From Geminicoccaceae bacterium (GTDB taxonomy: Bacteria; Pseudomonadota; Alphaproteobacteria; Geminicoccales; Geminicoccaceae): a stretch of DNA of 64,000 nucleotides. The translations under genes and the position numbers were made by a program. The stretch lies in assembly GCA_028285265.1 (NCBI GenBank), contig JANQPX010000020.1:62001-126000 (forward strand), written 5' to 3'. This document shows, piece after piece, positions 35,462-44,941 of the stretch (position 1 is its first letter; every line of letters begins with the position of its first letter). Below the pieces are notes generated by a model that was not told the origin of the DNA, did no database searches, and saw nothing but the letters and a program-made list of their open reading frames with translations.

Positions 35462-36823
35462 ATGACGGAACAACAGCTTCCGATCAGCAAAGCAGCACAC
35501 GCTGAGATGACATCAGTAGACGACGGTTATATGCCAGGTTTCGGCAATGACTTCGAAACTGAAGCCATGCCGGGCGCCTTACCGCGCGGAATGAACTCGC
35601 CGCAGAAGTGCAATTACGGCCTCTACGGCGAGCAGCTTTCTGGCACCGCGTTTACGGCGCCAAGCCATCAGAACGAGCGCACGTGGTGCTATCGCATTCG
35701 ACCATCAGTTCAACACTCAGGACGCTATCGCAAGATCGATTTGCCTTATTGGCGATCAGCGCCCGATATCGATCCGGATGTGATCTCACTCGGCCAGTAC
35801 CGATGGGATCCGGTGCCGCATACAACTGAAGCGCTGACTTGGCTCTCGGGCATGCGTACCATGACGACGGCTGGTGACGTGAATACGCAAACCGGAATGG
35901 CTGCCCATATCTATCTGGTGACCGCGGATATGAAAGACGCCTATTTCTATTCCGCGGACAGTGAGCTGCTGATCGTTCCTCAAGAAGGCTGTCTACGCTT
36001 TCGGACGGAACTCGGCATCATCGACGTAGCACCACAAGAGATTGCGTTGATGCCTCGAGGACTCGTCTATACGGTCGAGGTCGTCGAGGGACCTGCACGC
36101 GGTTTTGTTTGCGAGAATTACGGCCAAAAATTCGAACTGCCAGGCCGTGGACCGATCGGTGCCAATTGCATGGCGAACAGGCGAGACTTTAAGACACCGA
36201 TCGCCGCCTTCGAAGACCGTGAAGCTGCGTCGACAGTGACGGTCAAATGGTGCGGACAATTTCACGTTTGCGAACTCAACCATTCCCCGCTCGATGTTGT
36301 TGCTTGGCACGGCAACTATGCGCCCTTTAAATATGATTTGAAGAACTATTGCCCCATCGGCGCCATCCTCTTTGATCATCCAGACCCTTCGATCTTCACC
36401 GTGCTCACAGCGCCGTCCGGTGTGCCCGGTACAGCCAACATCGATTTTGTACTTTTCCGAGAACGTTGGATGGTCATGGAGGACACATTCCGTCCGCCTT
36501 GGTATCACAAGAATGTCATGTCCGAACTGATGGGCAATATCTACGGCCAATACGATGCCAAGCCCCAGGGTTTCGTTCCGGGCGGCATGAGCCTCCACAA
36601 CATGATGCTGCCGCATGGGCCGGATCGAGAAGCATTTGAAAAGGCGTCGAATGCAAAGCTGGAACCGAACAAGCTCGACAACACGATGTCGTTCATGTTC
36701 GAGACCCGCTTCCCCCAACACCTGACGGCATTTGCCGCCAAAGAGGCCCCACTTCAGGACGACTATATCGACTGCTGGACAAGCCTAGAGAAGAAGTTTG
36801 ATGGAACACCGGGGTTGAAATGA
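35462..36823 (+). CDS. hmgA: Homogentisate 1,2-dioxygenase
   Basis: 453 residues from [10 protein letters not shown] after GGAGGAGAGGG. Family sequence throughout: [58 protein letters not shown], the Fe ligands in [14 protein letters not shown] (His, Glu) and the second His in [12 protein letters not shown]. It opens the ring of homogentisate to maleylacetoacetate using Fe(II) and O2. First gene of the operon; its stop overlaps the fahA start (ATGA). Confidence 0.96.
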   Translation: MTEQQLPISKAAHAEMTSVDDGYMPGFGNDFETEAMPGALPRGMNSPQKCNYGLYGEQLSGTAFTAPSHQNERTWCYRIRPSVQHSGRYRKIDLPYWRSAPDIDPDVISLGQYRWDPVPHTTEALTWLSGMRTMTTAGDVNTQTGMAAHIYLVTADMKDAYFYSADSELLIVPQEGCLRFRTELGIIDVAPQEIALMPRGLVYTVEVVEGPARGFVCENYGQKFELPGRGPIGANCMANRRDFKTPIAAFEDREAASTVTVKWCGQFHVCELNHSPLDVVAWHGNYAPFKYDLKNYCPIGAILFDHPDPSIFTVLTAPSGVPGTANIDFVLFRERWMVMEDTFRPPWYHKNVMSELMGNIYGQYDAKPQGFVPGGMSLHNMMLPHGPDREAFEKASNAKLEPNKLDNTMSFMFETRFPQHLTAFAAKEAPLQDDYIDCWTSLEKKFDGTPGLK

Positions 36824-38073
36824 CTGTAATCAAAAGTTGGGTACCGTCGGCACGTGGCGCCACTGATTTTCCTATTCAGAACCTGCCCTACGGCGTTTTC
36901 GATGATGGTAAGGGGCCGCGCACGGGAGTGGCCATAGGCGACATGATCCTCGATGTTGGTGCCGTCGATCACGGCCTTGATCCAGCGATGTTCCGCGCGC
37001 CATCTTGGAATGCGATCATGTCGGCTGGTCCGACGGTCTGGTCAGCCCTACGGCGCAAACTGACGGAGCTTCTTTCGAATGAAGCCTGTCGAGCCAGTGT
37101 CGAACCACATCTCATACCAATGGCCAACACAACGCTGCTCTTGCCGTTTGAGGTCGCTGAATACACGGATTTTTATGCAGGCAAGAACCATGCCTTCAAT
37201 GTCGGTAGTATTGTGCGCGGCCCTGAGAATGCATTGCCACCAAACTGGCTTTCAATCCCGATCGGCTATAATGGTCGTGCATCATCAGTCGTCGTTTCGG
37301 GGACTCCAGTGCGCAGACCTTGGGGGCAATTGAAGGGGCCTGATGATGCGCTCCCTCGATTTGCACCTTCAGCACGCTTTGATTTCGAGCTCGAAATGGG
37401 CGCCATCATAGGCCAAGCGTCTGACGGCATGGTGTCGGTCGCCGAGGCTGATCAAATGATCTTCGGCTATGTTCTCCTCAACGACTGGTCTGCGCGCGAC
37501 ATACAGGCCTGGGAGTATCAGCCGCTCGGGCCTTTTCAAGCGAAGGCAACCGCGACCACACTTTCACCGTGGATCATTTCGCGCGAAGCGTTGAACCCCT
37601 TTCGGGTCGCAACGCCGGAACGCGAGCGGCCGCTGCTGCCATATCTCAACGAGCCAACTCCGATGCTCTATGACATTGAGCTGGAGGTCGCGCTTGCGCC
37701 AGATGGCAAACCTGAGACAGTTATCACGCGCACTAATTACCGCGAGATGTATTACGCCGCCGCCCAACAGCTTGCCCACCACACGACGAGCGGCTGTCCC
37801 ATGCGTGTTGGCGACCTCTTGGGATCAGGTACGATCTCCGGGTCAACGCGAGAAAGTCGAGGCTCTCTGTTGGAGCTCTCCTGGGGAGGCCGTGAACCAC
37901 TCACACTCCAGAATGGAGAGGAGCGCCGTTTCCTCGATGATGGCGATAGCGTCGTGATGCGAGGTGCTGCTAAGGGCGAGGGCTATCGCATAGGCTTTGG
38001 CGAATGCGTTGGGACAGTGTTGCCGGCGATCGAACTACCCGACTGGGCAAAGGAACAGGGACAAAAACCATGA
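36820..38073 (+). CDS. fahA: Fumarylacetoacetase
   Basis: 417 residues. N-terminal SH3-like domain ([23 protein letters not shown]), then the FAH barrel with [32 protein letters not shown], metal ligands in [12 protein letters not shown] and [19 protein letters not shown], and [17 protein letters not shown]. Hydrolyses fumarylacetoacetate to fumarate and acetoacetate. Coupled to hmgA and to the next gene by ATGA overlaps. Confidence 0.95.
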   Translation: MTVIKSWVPSARGATDFPIQNLPYGVFDDGKGPRTGVAIGDMILDVGAVDHGLDPAMFRAPSWNAIMSAGPTVWSALRRKLTELLSNEACRASVEPHLIPMANTTLLLPFEVAEYTDFYAGKNHAFNVGSIVRGPENALPPNWLSIPIGYNGRASSVVVSGTPVRRPWGQLKGPDDALPRFAPSARFDFELEMGAIIGQASDGMVSVAEADQMIFGYVLLNDWSARDIQAWEYQPLGPFQAKATATTLSPWIISREALNPFRVATPERERPLLPYLNEPTPMLYDIELEVALAPDGKPETVITRTNYREMYYAAAQQLAHHTTSGCPMRVGDLLGSGTISGSTRESRGSLLELSWGGREPLTLQNGEERRFLDDGDSVVMRGAAKGEGYRIGFGECVGTVLPAIELPDWAKEQGQKP

Positions 38074-39020
38074 GCAAAGCATTCGCATCGCAAGGCGATC
38101 TGACAGAGAAGACCGTCAGTTTTACCGAGGTCGGTGAGGGCCTTTATGCATTTACCGCAGAGGGTGATCCCAACTCCGGTGTCATCGTTGGTGATGATAG
38201 CGTCATGGTGGTCGAGGCTCAGGCGACGCCGCGCTTAGCACGAAAGGTCATCGAGTGCATTCGCGAGGTGACGGACAAGCCAATCACGCATCTTGCACTG
38301 ACCCACTATCACGCCGTGCGTGTGCTCGGCGCCTCGGCCTTTGGGGCTGATCAAGTCATCATGTCCGAGAAGGCACGTTCCATGGTGGTCGAGCGCGGCC
38401 AAGAGGATTGGGACAGCGAGTTCGACCGATTCCCGCGCTTGTTTCAGGGGCATGATGAGATTCCCGGTCTCACCTGGCCGACGACGACCTTTCATGGCCG
38501 CATGAGCCTGTACCTCGGCAATCGCCGAGTCGACCTGATGCAGCTTGGTCGCGCGCACACCGCCGGAGATATCGTCATTTATGTGCCGGACCAGAACGTT
38601 ATGTTCACCGGTGATATCGTCGAGTATCGCTCAGCATGCTACTGCGGCGATGGGCATTTCCACGATTGGCCAAGCACCCTCGAAGCCATTCGCAGGTGGG
38701 ATTTGGATGCCATCGCGCCAGGCCGTGGCGACGCACTCATTGGCAAGGACATGGTCAATGCCGCTTTGGACTCGAGTGCAGCGTTCGTGACGGATACTTA
38801 CCGTTCAGTTGCTAAAGTCGCGCTTCGCGGCGGTTCGCTGAAAGAAGCCATGGCAGCTTGCCGGGACGTCTGCGATCCAAAATTTAGAGACTATGCCATC
38901 TACGAGCATTGCCTCCCGTTTAATGTCGCACGCGCCTTTGATGAGGCACGTGACATTGATACGCCGCGGATTTGGACGGCGGAGCGGGACAAGCAGATGT
39001 GGGCATCGCTTCAGAGCTGA
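38070..39020 (+). CDS. MBL-fold protein of the homogentisate operon with degenerate zinc motif
   Basis: 316 residues; ATG overlaps the fahA TGA (ATGA). Metallo-beta-lactamase fold: GVIVGDDSVMVVEAQATP, then LTHYHAVRVLGASAFG where HxHxDH is expected, so the first two His are kept but Asp and His are Val and Arg. Downstream His (GRAHTAGD) and Asp (FTGD) are present. Site 1 zinc could still bind; site 2 looks impaired. Role in the pathway unknown: a hydrolase for an intermediate or ester is possible. Confidence 0.85.
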   Translation: MSKAFASQGDLTEKTVSFTEVGEGLYAFTAEGDPNSGVIVGDDSVMVVEAQATPRLARKVIECIREVTDKPITHLALTHYHAVRVLGASAFGADQVIMSEKARSMVVERGQEDWDSEFDRFPRLFQGHDEIPGLTWPTTTFHGRMSLYLGNRRVDLMQLGRAHTAGDIVIYVPDQNVMFTGDIVEYRSACYCGDGHFHDWPSTLEAIRRWDLDAIAPGRGDALIGKDMVNAALDSSAAFVTDTYRSVAKVALRGGSLKEAMAACRDVCDPKFRDYAIYEHCLPFNVARAFDEARDIDTPRIWTAERDKQMWASLQS

Positions 39021-39046
39021 GCAAAGGCTCGGGCAGAGGGGGCGGG

Positions 39047-40672
39047 ATGACAATGGATGAACGTTATAGCCTGGCCTTTCGGCTTTATCCCTATCAACGT
39101 TCTGCCGATCAGGACGCGAACGCGCCAGTGCATCATCCCGTGGTCGTCATGGGCGGGGGGCCAATCGGCGTCGCTACGGCGCTTGATCTCGGGCTACAGG
39201 GTATTCCCGTCGTTCTTCTTGATGATCACGAGGGTGTCGGCGCCGGCAGCCGCGCCATCTGCTTTGCTAAGCGTGCCCTCGAGATTGCCGACCGTTACGG
39301 GTGTGCCACGCCGATGATCGAAAAGGGCGTGGTATGGAATCTCGGCAAAGTGTTCCACGAGGATCGCAAAGTCTACGAGTTCAACCTTCTGCCCGAAGGC
39401 GGGCATAGATTTCCAGCGTTCATTAACCTTCAACAGCCATATTTCGAAAAATTCCTGGTCGAACGTGTACGCGAGGCACAGGCTGCAGGTGCCCCCATCG
39501 AGCTTCGCGGAAAGCACCGCGTCGATGCTGTGGAGGTCAATGATGATGGCGCTGTCTTGGACGTTGCAACACCCGAAGGCCAATACGCAATCAGGGCAGA
39601 TTGGCTGATTGGTTGCGACGGTGCCTCGTCGCCACTTCGTGGAATGCTCGGCTTAGATTTTGAAGGCCGTGTGTTCAAGGACAGCTTTCTTATCGCCGAT
39701 ATCAAGATGACAGCCGATTTTCCGACTGAGCGCTGGTTCTGGTTTGAACCACCCTTCAAGTCTGGAGCCTCGACATTGTTGCACAAACAGCCCGATGATG
39801 TTTGGCGGGTCGATTTCCAGATCGGCTGGGACGTCGACCGCAAGGAGGAGATGAAAGAAGAGAATATCCGCTCGCGCCTCGATCAGATGCTGGGGTCCAA
39901 TGTCGACTATGAGCTCGTCTGGTCTTCCATTTATACGTTTCAGTGCCGCCGCATGACCAAATTCCGACATGGCCGTGTCATCTTTGCCGGCGATAGCGCG
40001 CATCAAGTCTCTCCTTTTGGGGCACGCGGCTGTAACTCTGGCATACAGGATGTCGACAACCTCGGTTGGAAGCTTGGCATGGTCATTCGAGGCCAAGCCC
40101 CGGAACGCCTTCTCGACAGCTACGACGACGAACGTATTCATGCAGCCGACGAAAACATTCTAAACTCGACTCGCGCAACGGATTTTATTACGCCGAAATC
40201 GACGATCAGCCACATCTTTCGGAATGCCGTACTCGATCTTGCCAAAGATCATGCTTTTGCGAGGCCATTGGTGAATTCAGGCCGACTATCTCTACCCTGT
40301 GTCTATGACGGGACCGTTTTGAATGGACCTGATATGCTGCCCGGCGGACCAGCCCGCACACGTGTTGGCAGTCCTTGTCCGGACGCACCGCTAGCCAATG
40401 GTTTTCTGCTCTCGCAGCTCGGAAATGACTTCGTTCTACTGGCGATCTGCACCGATGCTCCTCCCTTACTTGAAGAGCAAGCTATTAAGGCGAGAACGAT
40501 TTTTGTTTCCCGGTCCGATGACATCTCAGGTGCCTTCGCCGAGCGATACTTGGGAGACGCATCAACCGCCATCTATCTGATACGCCCAGATCAACATGTT
40601 GTCGCGCGCTGGCCCAGTTATTCTGAGGAAGACGTCCGTTTGGCGCTGCGCCGAGCGACTGCGCAGGAGTAA
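39047..40672 (+). CDS. FAD-dependent aromatic monooxygenase (MhpA/PHBH-like)
   Basis: 541 residues. Dinucleotide motif VVVMGGGPIGVATALDLGLQG, RAICFAKRALEI, DG motif IGCDGASSPLRGMLG, and the second FAD motif GRVIFAGDSAHQVSPFGARGCNSGIQDVDNLGWKL. A C-terminal thioredoxin-like tail follows as in MhpA. It hydroxylates a phenolic ring with NAD(P)H and O2. In this operon, which lacks 4-hydroxyphenylpyruvate dioxygenase, it may make homogentisate from a hydroxyphenylacetate; that is inference. Confidence 0.88.
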   Translation: MTMDERYSLAFRLYPYQRSADQDANAPVHHPVVVMGGGPIGVATALDLGLQGIPVVLLDDHEGVGAGSRAICFAKRALEIADRYGCATPMIEKGVVWNLGKVFHEDRKVYEFNLLPEGGHRFPAFINLQQPYFEKFLVERVREAQAAGAPIELRGKHRVDAVEVNDDGAVLDVATPEGQYAIRADWLIGCDGASSPLRGMLGLDFEGRVFKDSFLIADIKMTADFPTERWFWFEPPFKSGASTLLHKQPDDVWRVDFQIGWDVDRKEEMKEENIRSRLDQMLGSNVDYELVWSSIYTFQCRRMTKFRHGRVIFAGDSAHQVSPFGARGCNSGIQDVDNLGWKLGMVIRGQAPERLLDSYDDERIHAADENILNSTRATDFITPKSTISHIFRNAVLDLAKDHAFARPLVNSGRLSLPCVYDGTVLNGPDMLPGGPARTRVGSPCPDAPLANGFLLSQLGNDFVLLAICTDAPPLLEEQAIKARTIFVSRSDDISGAFAERYLGDASTAIYLIRPDQHVVARWPSYSEEDVRLALRRATAQE

Positions 40673-40675
40673 GCC

Positions 40676-40915
40676 TTGAGCGATCTGATCACCGAGCCAA
40701 ACATACAAGATCCGGACAGCTTTTATGCAGAGTTGATTGCCACACATGAAGGTTTGTCTGAAGCCGAGAGCACAGCCCTAAATGCGCGCCTCATCCTGCT
40801 TCTCGCCAACCACATCGGCGATCGATCGGTGCTAAAAGAGGCGCTTGCAGCCGCTAAAAGACGTGCGACAAGCGAGGACGGCGAGAGCAAACCGCCGACC
40901 GCACCGACTTCTTGA
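40676..40915 (+). CDS. DUF2783-like small protein
   Basis: 79 residues from a TTG 3 bases after the monooxygenase stop. Sequence DPDSFYAELIATHEGLSEAESTALNARLILLLANHIGD fits, from memory, the DUF2783 family, small acidic helical proteins encoded beside aromatic monooxygenases. No catalytic motif; it may be an accessory or stability factor for the monooxygenase. Last gene of the homogentisate operon. Confidence 0.75.
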   Translation: MSDLITEPNIQDPDSFYAELIATHEGLSEAESTALNARLILLLANHIGDRSVLKEALAAAKRRATSEDGESKPPTAPTS

Positions 40916-41195
40916 CCTTGGCAACCAGGAACCACGCCATCACAGCTGACGTCATGGCAATGTGGGACGACGCGGCGAACCTCCCGCAACACCCCGTTGA
41001 TCCACTCAATCCTTAACTGATAGAGCGACTTGAAAGACGAGAATGATTTTCGAGTCCTCCAAGAGCTGAACCTTCATTGATCTCCTCCAAGTCCCATCAA
41101 TATGACGGCTTTGAGAGGGCGGCTCGTAAACAGCACGCACTTATCACGCTCAGGCCATAACATTGCCTGCAGACAGAAAATGGGGAGACACCGTC

Positions 41196-42014
41196 ATGAC
41201 TGATCTGCCTATCGTCGGCGCTGCCATGATGATCGAAGACATCGAGATGCATCGTGACTGGCTCTTGGAAAGGCCACGTGATCTTGAGATCCAAGATTTT
41301 TGCAAGGCCGGTGTGCTTGACAGTGATTCGTCCGCCCTCACCAAACGCGCAAAAGCTCTCCTTGATGGTCATGCTGGCCGACTCGGCATCCATGGACCGT
41401 TTTGGGGCTTCAGCATTGCCAGCCAAGACCCAGACATTCGTGCCGTCGTGATCAAACGCCTGAACCAAGGATTAGACATTTGCGAAGCGCTGAGCGCGAC
41501 GCAAATGGTTATTCACAGTCCCTATACGACCTGGGACTATAACAATCTCGACAACAATCACGGAGCTCGTGATCGAGTTGTTGAGGCTTGCCACCTTGCG
41601 CTTCAAGGCATCGTACGTCGTGCCGAGGATCAAGGTGTCAGGCTAGTCATTGAGAATATTGAAGATGTCGATCCCAATGATCGAGTGCGCCTCGCGTCGA
41701 GCTTTTCCTCAGATGCAATTGGCGTGTCGATCGATACAGGTCACGCGCTTTACGCTCATGGATCAAACTGTGCGCCGCCGGTTGATTACTACGTAGCAGC
41801 TGCCGGCAATCTTCTGCACCATGTACATCTCCAGGATGCCGACGGATACGCCGATCGACATTGGTGCCTTGGTGAGGGATCCATGCTTTGGACGCCTTTT
41901 TTTGCGGCGGTCAGTGACGTAACGAGCAATCCTCGCCTCATCATCGAGATCAAAGACAAGAGCAAGATTAAGGCATCGTGCGCCTATCTCGCATCGCAAG
42001 GCTTGGCTCAGTAG
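41196..42014 (+). CDS. Sugar phosphate isomerase/epimerase family TIM-barrel protein
   Basis: 272 residues from an ATG preceded by GGGGAGA. Xylose-isomerase-like (AP endonuclease 2) fold: RLGIHGPFWGF, ATQMVIHSPYTTWDY, VRLVIENIEDVDP with the metal-binding Glu, GVSIDTGHALYAHG with Asp and His, HHVHLQDADGYADRHWCLGEG and RLIIEIKD. Members interconvert sugar or sugar-acid epimers with a divalent metal. It sits alone about 280 bases after the homogentisate operon. Substrate unknown. Confidence 0.85.
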   Translation: MTDLPIVGAAMMIEDIEMHRDWLLERPRDLEIQDFCKAGVLDSDSSALTKRAKALLDGHAGRLGIHGPFWGFSIASQDPDIRAVVIKRLNQGLDICEALSATQMVIHSPYTTWDYNNLDNNHGARDRVVEACHLALQGIVRRAEDQGVRLVIENIEDVDPNDRVRLASSFSSDAIGVSIDTGHALYAHGSNCAPPVDYYVAAAGNLLHHVHLQDADGYADRHWCLGEGSMLWTPFFAAVSDVTSNPRLIIEIKDKSKIKASCAYLASQGLAQ

Positions 42015-42062
42015 ACAGGCATCAGACGCGCTTACAACGCTAGCGTTGCTACCTCCGATGAA

Positions 42063-43259
42063 CTAGCGCCGGGCCTTACAGAAGGCGTCTGGCTGCAAAT
42101 CGGTATCGATGAACGCATCGAAGGCTTCATAGAACTGCTTGATCATTAGCGGCGTTTCAATCAGCAGTTCGTGACCAGCGCCCTCAAGCTCAAGTCGGCA
42201 GCATTCCGAATTGTCCCGATCACAAAATGCAGCCTGGCCCACGTTGCTTACCGTACGGTCTTCGCTACCACCAACGATCAAGAGTGGTGTTTCAAGTTTT
42301 GACCTGTTGGCGTCAATCCAATCTGTCGCCTCGTAAGTCGCCCGCAACCACCCACTGGTCGGTCCGCCCAGACCCAAGCTCGGTTCGGCCGGTCGGCTAT
42401 TGACAATCCAACATTCGATTTCGGCAACCTTAGTGGCATCGTGACTAAAGTGTTCCGTGGTGTCGCGATCAATGAGGGCATCGGCAGCCGCATCGCCTGC
42501 GATCGAACAGACATCTGCATCGTCTTCAAATTCGCTTTGCCATAGGCAAGCGCTTAGTGGATTGAGGCCCGTGCAAATGGATGGTCTTACAGCGACTTTG
42601 GCGCGGTTGCCGGTTCGGATCAAAGTATTGTCGACGCTTGCAGGTAACCTGATGAGAGGAGCAGAAAAAACAGCCTTGTCGAAGTCGCCGGGATTGCGGA
42701 GGAGATATGTCGTACCAATGGCCCCCCCCATGGAATGCGCCAATAAGATTCTTGGCACGCCTCGGACCTCATCGAGCTTGACGATTTCGCGCAAGAAGAA
42801 CTCAGCGTCAGACAGATAGGTTGCGTAGCTATCGATATGTCCTTTTTCGGGCTCATCCGGAAGCAAGCGTTCTGACAAACCTTGCCCCCGCCAATCGAGG
42901 GTCCAGACCTCGAAATTCCGATCAAGCAGGGCCTGGTAAGCATAGATATTCTTCTCGATAAACTCGGTCCGGCCTTGAAAGAAGACAACGACCCCCGCTC
43001 GACGTTTCGGATTTGGCGCCGGCCAAAAGGCATAGCGTAACGTGGCACCGTCCGGAACGACGAAAGTCTCCAACTTGGCGGGGACGGGCCAAACCTTATC
43101 ATGCGTTTCAACGAATGATTCAAAGCTTAGCCTGGAACCGTCATAACGCGGTTCTACGTCATAAAGAGCCGAATCGGAAAAGGGCGAGCAACCTAAAAGC
43201 AACACCAGCGTTGCAAGCATTACAGTAAGTCTCGTTGACATTGATAATCCCAGCCGCAT
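42063..43259 (-). CDS. Lipoprotein alpha/beta hydrolase, lysophospholipase-like
   Basis: About 398 residues. Signal with lipobox (LVLLLGCSP) suggests envelope anchoring. Alpha/beta-hydrolase features: VVFFQGRTEFIEKN oxyanion region, WTLDWRGQGLSERL, nucleophile elbow LLAHSMGGAIGTTYL, and catalytic His in LEGAGHELLIET with Asp in VGGSEDRTV. This is the PldB/monoglyceride-lipase branch. An alternative start 18 bases downstream is possible. It likely hydrolyses lysophospholipids or other lipids at the envelope. Confidence 0.85.
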   Translation of the reverse strand: MRLGLSMSTRLTVMLATLVLLLGCSPFSDSALYDVEPRYDGSRLSFESFVETHDKVWPVPAKLETFVVPDGATLRYAFWPAPNPKRRAGVVVFFQGRTEFIEKNIYAYQALLDRNFEVWTLDWRGQGLSERLLPDEPEKGHIDSYATYLSDAEFFLREIVKLDEVRGVPRILLAHSMGGAIGTTYLLRNPGDFDKAVFSAPLIRLPASVDNTLIRTGNRAKVAVRPSICTGLNPLSACLWQSEFEDDADVCSIAGDAAADALIDRDTTEHFSHDATKVAEIECWIVNSRPAEPSLGLGGPTSGWLRATYEATDWIDANRSKLETPLLIVGGSEDRTVSNVGQAAFCDRDNSECCRLELEGAGHELLIETPLMIKQFYEAFDAFIDTDLQPDAFCKARR

Positions 43260-43534
43260 CACGTTCCCCAGCACGTCGCTTGATGTGCCGATCGTCTAGA
43301 CAGTGTCGTTTGCTGCGAAAGCTAATCACTTCGCTGGCGACATCTGAGACGGTCATGCGTTGCAGATCAAGCTGATCCAGCAACATCGGACGCGAAAAGT
43401 CTAGCAATGCGGTCGTGACAACTCACTTCGATTCCCACAACCCGTGAATCGACGATAGCCCACGACCGAATGGGCCTTAGGAACAACCGACGATGCATGC
43501 CATCCCTGAATTGAAGCGGATAGCGAGCTCGACC

Positions 43535-44938
43535 TCAGCCAAGGGCAAACGGGTCCTGCACCTCGGAGTCAGCCGGCTGACGTCGTGCTCCATGGCGCGC
43601 CTTCATCGAACGCCAAACCGGCAAAAGATCTTCGGCCAACACGTCTGCCCAATCCGGCCAGGACATGTCAATGGCGTCGCGTGCCTTCCTTGCGATCTGC
43701 AAACGCTCATCTGGTCTACGGAGAAGCTCGGCAATCGTCTCAACATAACTCGGGAGCGAGCCATCTCGCGTCACAATGCCGTCAATTCCAGGCGTCTCGA
43801 TCAGCTGGCTTGTCGTCGCGCCACCGGTCACAATGACAGGCAGCCCCGAAGCTTTGGCCTCAATAACGACGTTACAGACGATCTCTGACTCCGATGGAAA
43901 GACGAACAGATCCGAGCTTGCCATAAGCTTGGCGAGATCGCGTTGCGCGAGATTACCGGTAAGCGTGCCCCTTTCCCCCAGCATTTCAGCGATCGTTTTC
44001 TGTTCGGCGCCTTTGCCGGCAATGACGAGCTGGAGCTCGACACCTTGATCCAGTAGCTGTCGTGCCGCTCTTGCTGTTGTCAGAACACGTTTGCTTTCAT
44101 CGACTCGACCGGCGAACAGAAGCACAGGACAATGGATTGGGATGCCGAAGCGTTCTTGAAGCCAGCGTCTGTCGCGCTTTTCTGGGGTGAACAGGGTTTT
44201 ATCGATCCCTCGCCGAAGATACGAAATATGTGGAACGGGCAATGAGGCTCGCAGATGCCGCTCGTCTTCAGGATCAGAAATCAGGATATGGTCACTTGCC
44301 GCCAGGATCCGATCGCGCGCCCGGGTAAGATTACGAGCGCTCCTATCGGGAAGGCCAACCCCGTCAATAAGCCATCGGCTCAACATGCTGGGACCGATCA
44401 GCCGCTCGATAATCTCGCCCGTATAGACTTTGGCAAATTTGGCAGCATCGGTGTGCAAGGAGCTTACCAAGGGACGACCATGGGTCTTGGCGATGACGCT
44501 AGCGGTCTTGGCAAAGGCAAAGGAACTGGTTGCATGAAAAACATCATGCTCCAAAAGTTGTCTTGCCAAGTGCGGATTATAGGACGCGAGGTCGGTATCG
44601 CCGCCACCGTTTCGAAGCCAAGGGAGACTGGCTGTTCCAAATGCCGGAGGCACCGTGCGCAAACGGACATTAGGCGATAGCTGCGTCTCAGAGATACCAT
44701 CACCGAGATAATAAACGGTGAGGTCCAGGTCATTCGGAAAGTGAGTTGCGGCGTCCGCGAATCGTTCCCAAGCTTTGACATGGCCGCCGGATCCCGGATG
44801 ACGAATCAAATCAACAAGAGCGGCGACACTGACCTTCATACGATCACTCGATCCTCTCCTAACCCTCGGAGAGGGCTTTCTCGCCAGGTTCTTGCGACGT
44901 TCAGCTCTGGCATCGACGATCTCGTCTGACTTCGACAT
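43535..44938 (-). CDS. Glycosyltransferase family 4 protein
   Basis: 467 residues, GT-B fold. The N-terminal acceptor half begins MKVSVAALVDLIRHPGSGGHVKAW after a 33-residue basic leader; the C-terminal half has VLLFAGRVDESKRVLT, IAGKGAEQ and the nucleotide-sugar motif VFPSESEIVCNVVIEAKASGLPVIVTGGA with its conserved Glu. Start has GGAG 7 bases upstream and lies 3 bases after the preceding gene. It likely transfers a sugar to an envelope lipid or glycan. Last gene of a three-gene operon. Confidence 0.88.
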   Translation of the reverse strand: MSKSDEIVDARAERRKNLARKPSPRVRRGSSDRMKVSVAALVDLIRHPGSGGHVKAWERFADAATHFPNDLDLTVYYLGDGISETQLSPNVRLRTVPPAFGTASLPWLRNGGGDTDLASYNPHLARQLLEHDVFHATSSFAFAKTASVIAKTHGRPLVSSLHTDAAKFAKVYTGEIIERLIGPSMLSRWLIDGVGLPDRSARNLTRARDRILAASDHILISDPEDERHLRASLPVPHISYLRRGIDKTLFTPEKRDRRWLQERFGIPIHCPVLLFAGRVDESKRVLTTARAARQLLDQGVELQLVIAGKGAEQKTIAEMLGERGTLTGNLAQRDLAKLMASSDLFVFPSESEIVCNVVIEAKASGLPVIVTGGATTSQLIETPGIDGIVTRDGSLPSYVETIAELLRRPDERLQIARKARDAIDMSWPDWADVLAEDLLPVWRSMKARHGARRQPADSEVQDPFALG

Positions 44939-44941
44939 CGA

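Noticed and set aside
35993-36721. 242-aa minus-strand ORF
   Set aside because: Antisense to hmgA; no domain.
43159-43407. 82-aa minus-strand ORF upstream of the lipoprotein hydrolase
   Set aside because: Overlaps the hydrolase 5' end in another frame and has no ribosome site or domain.
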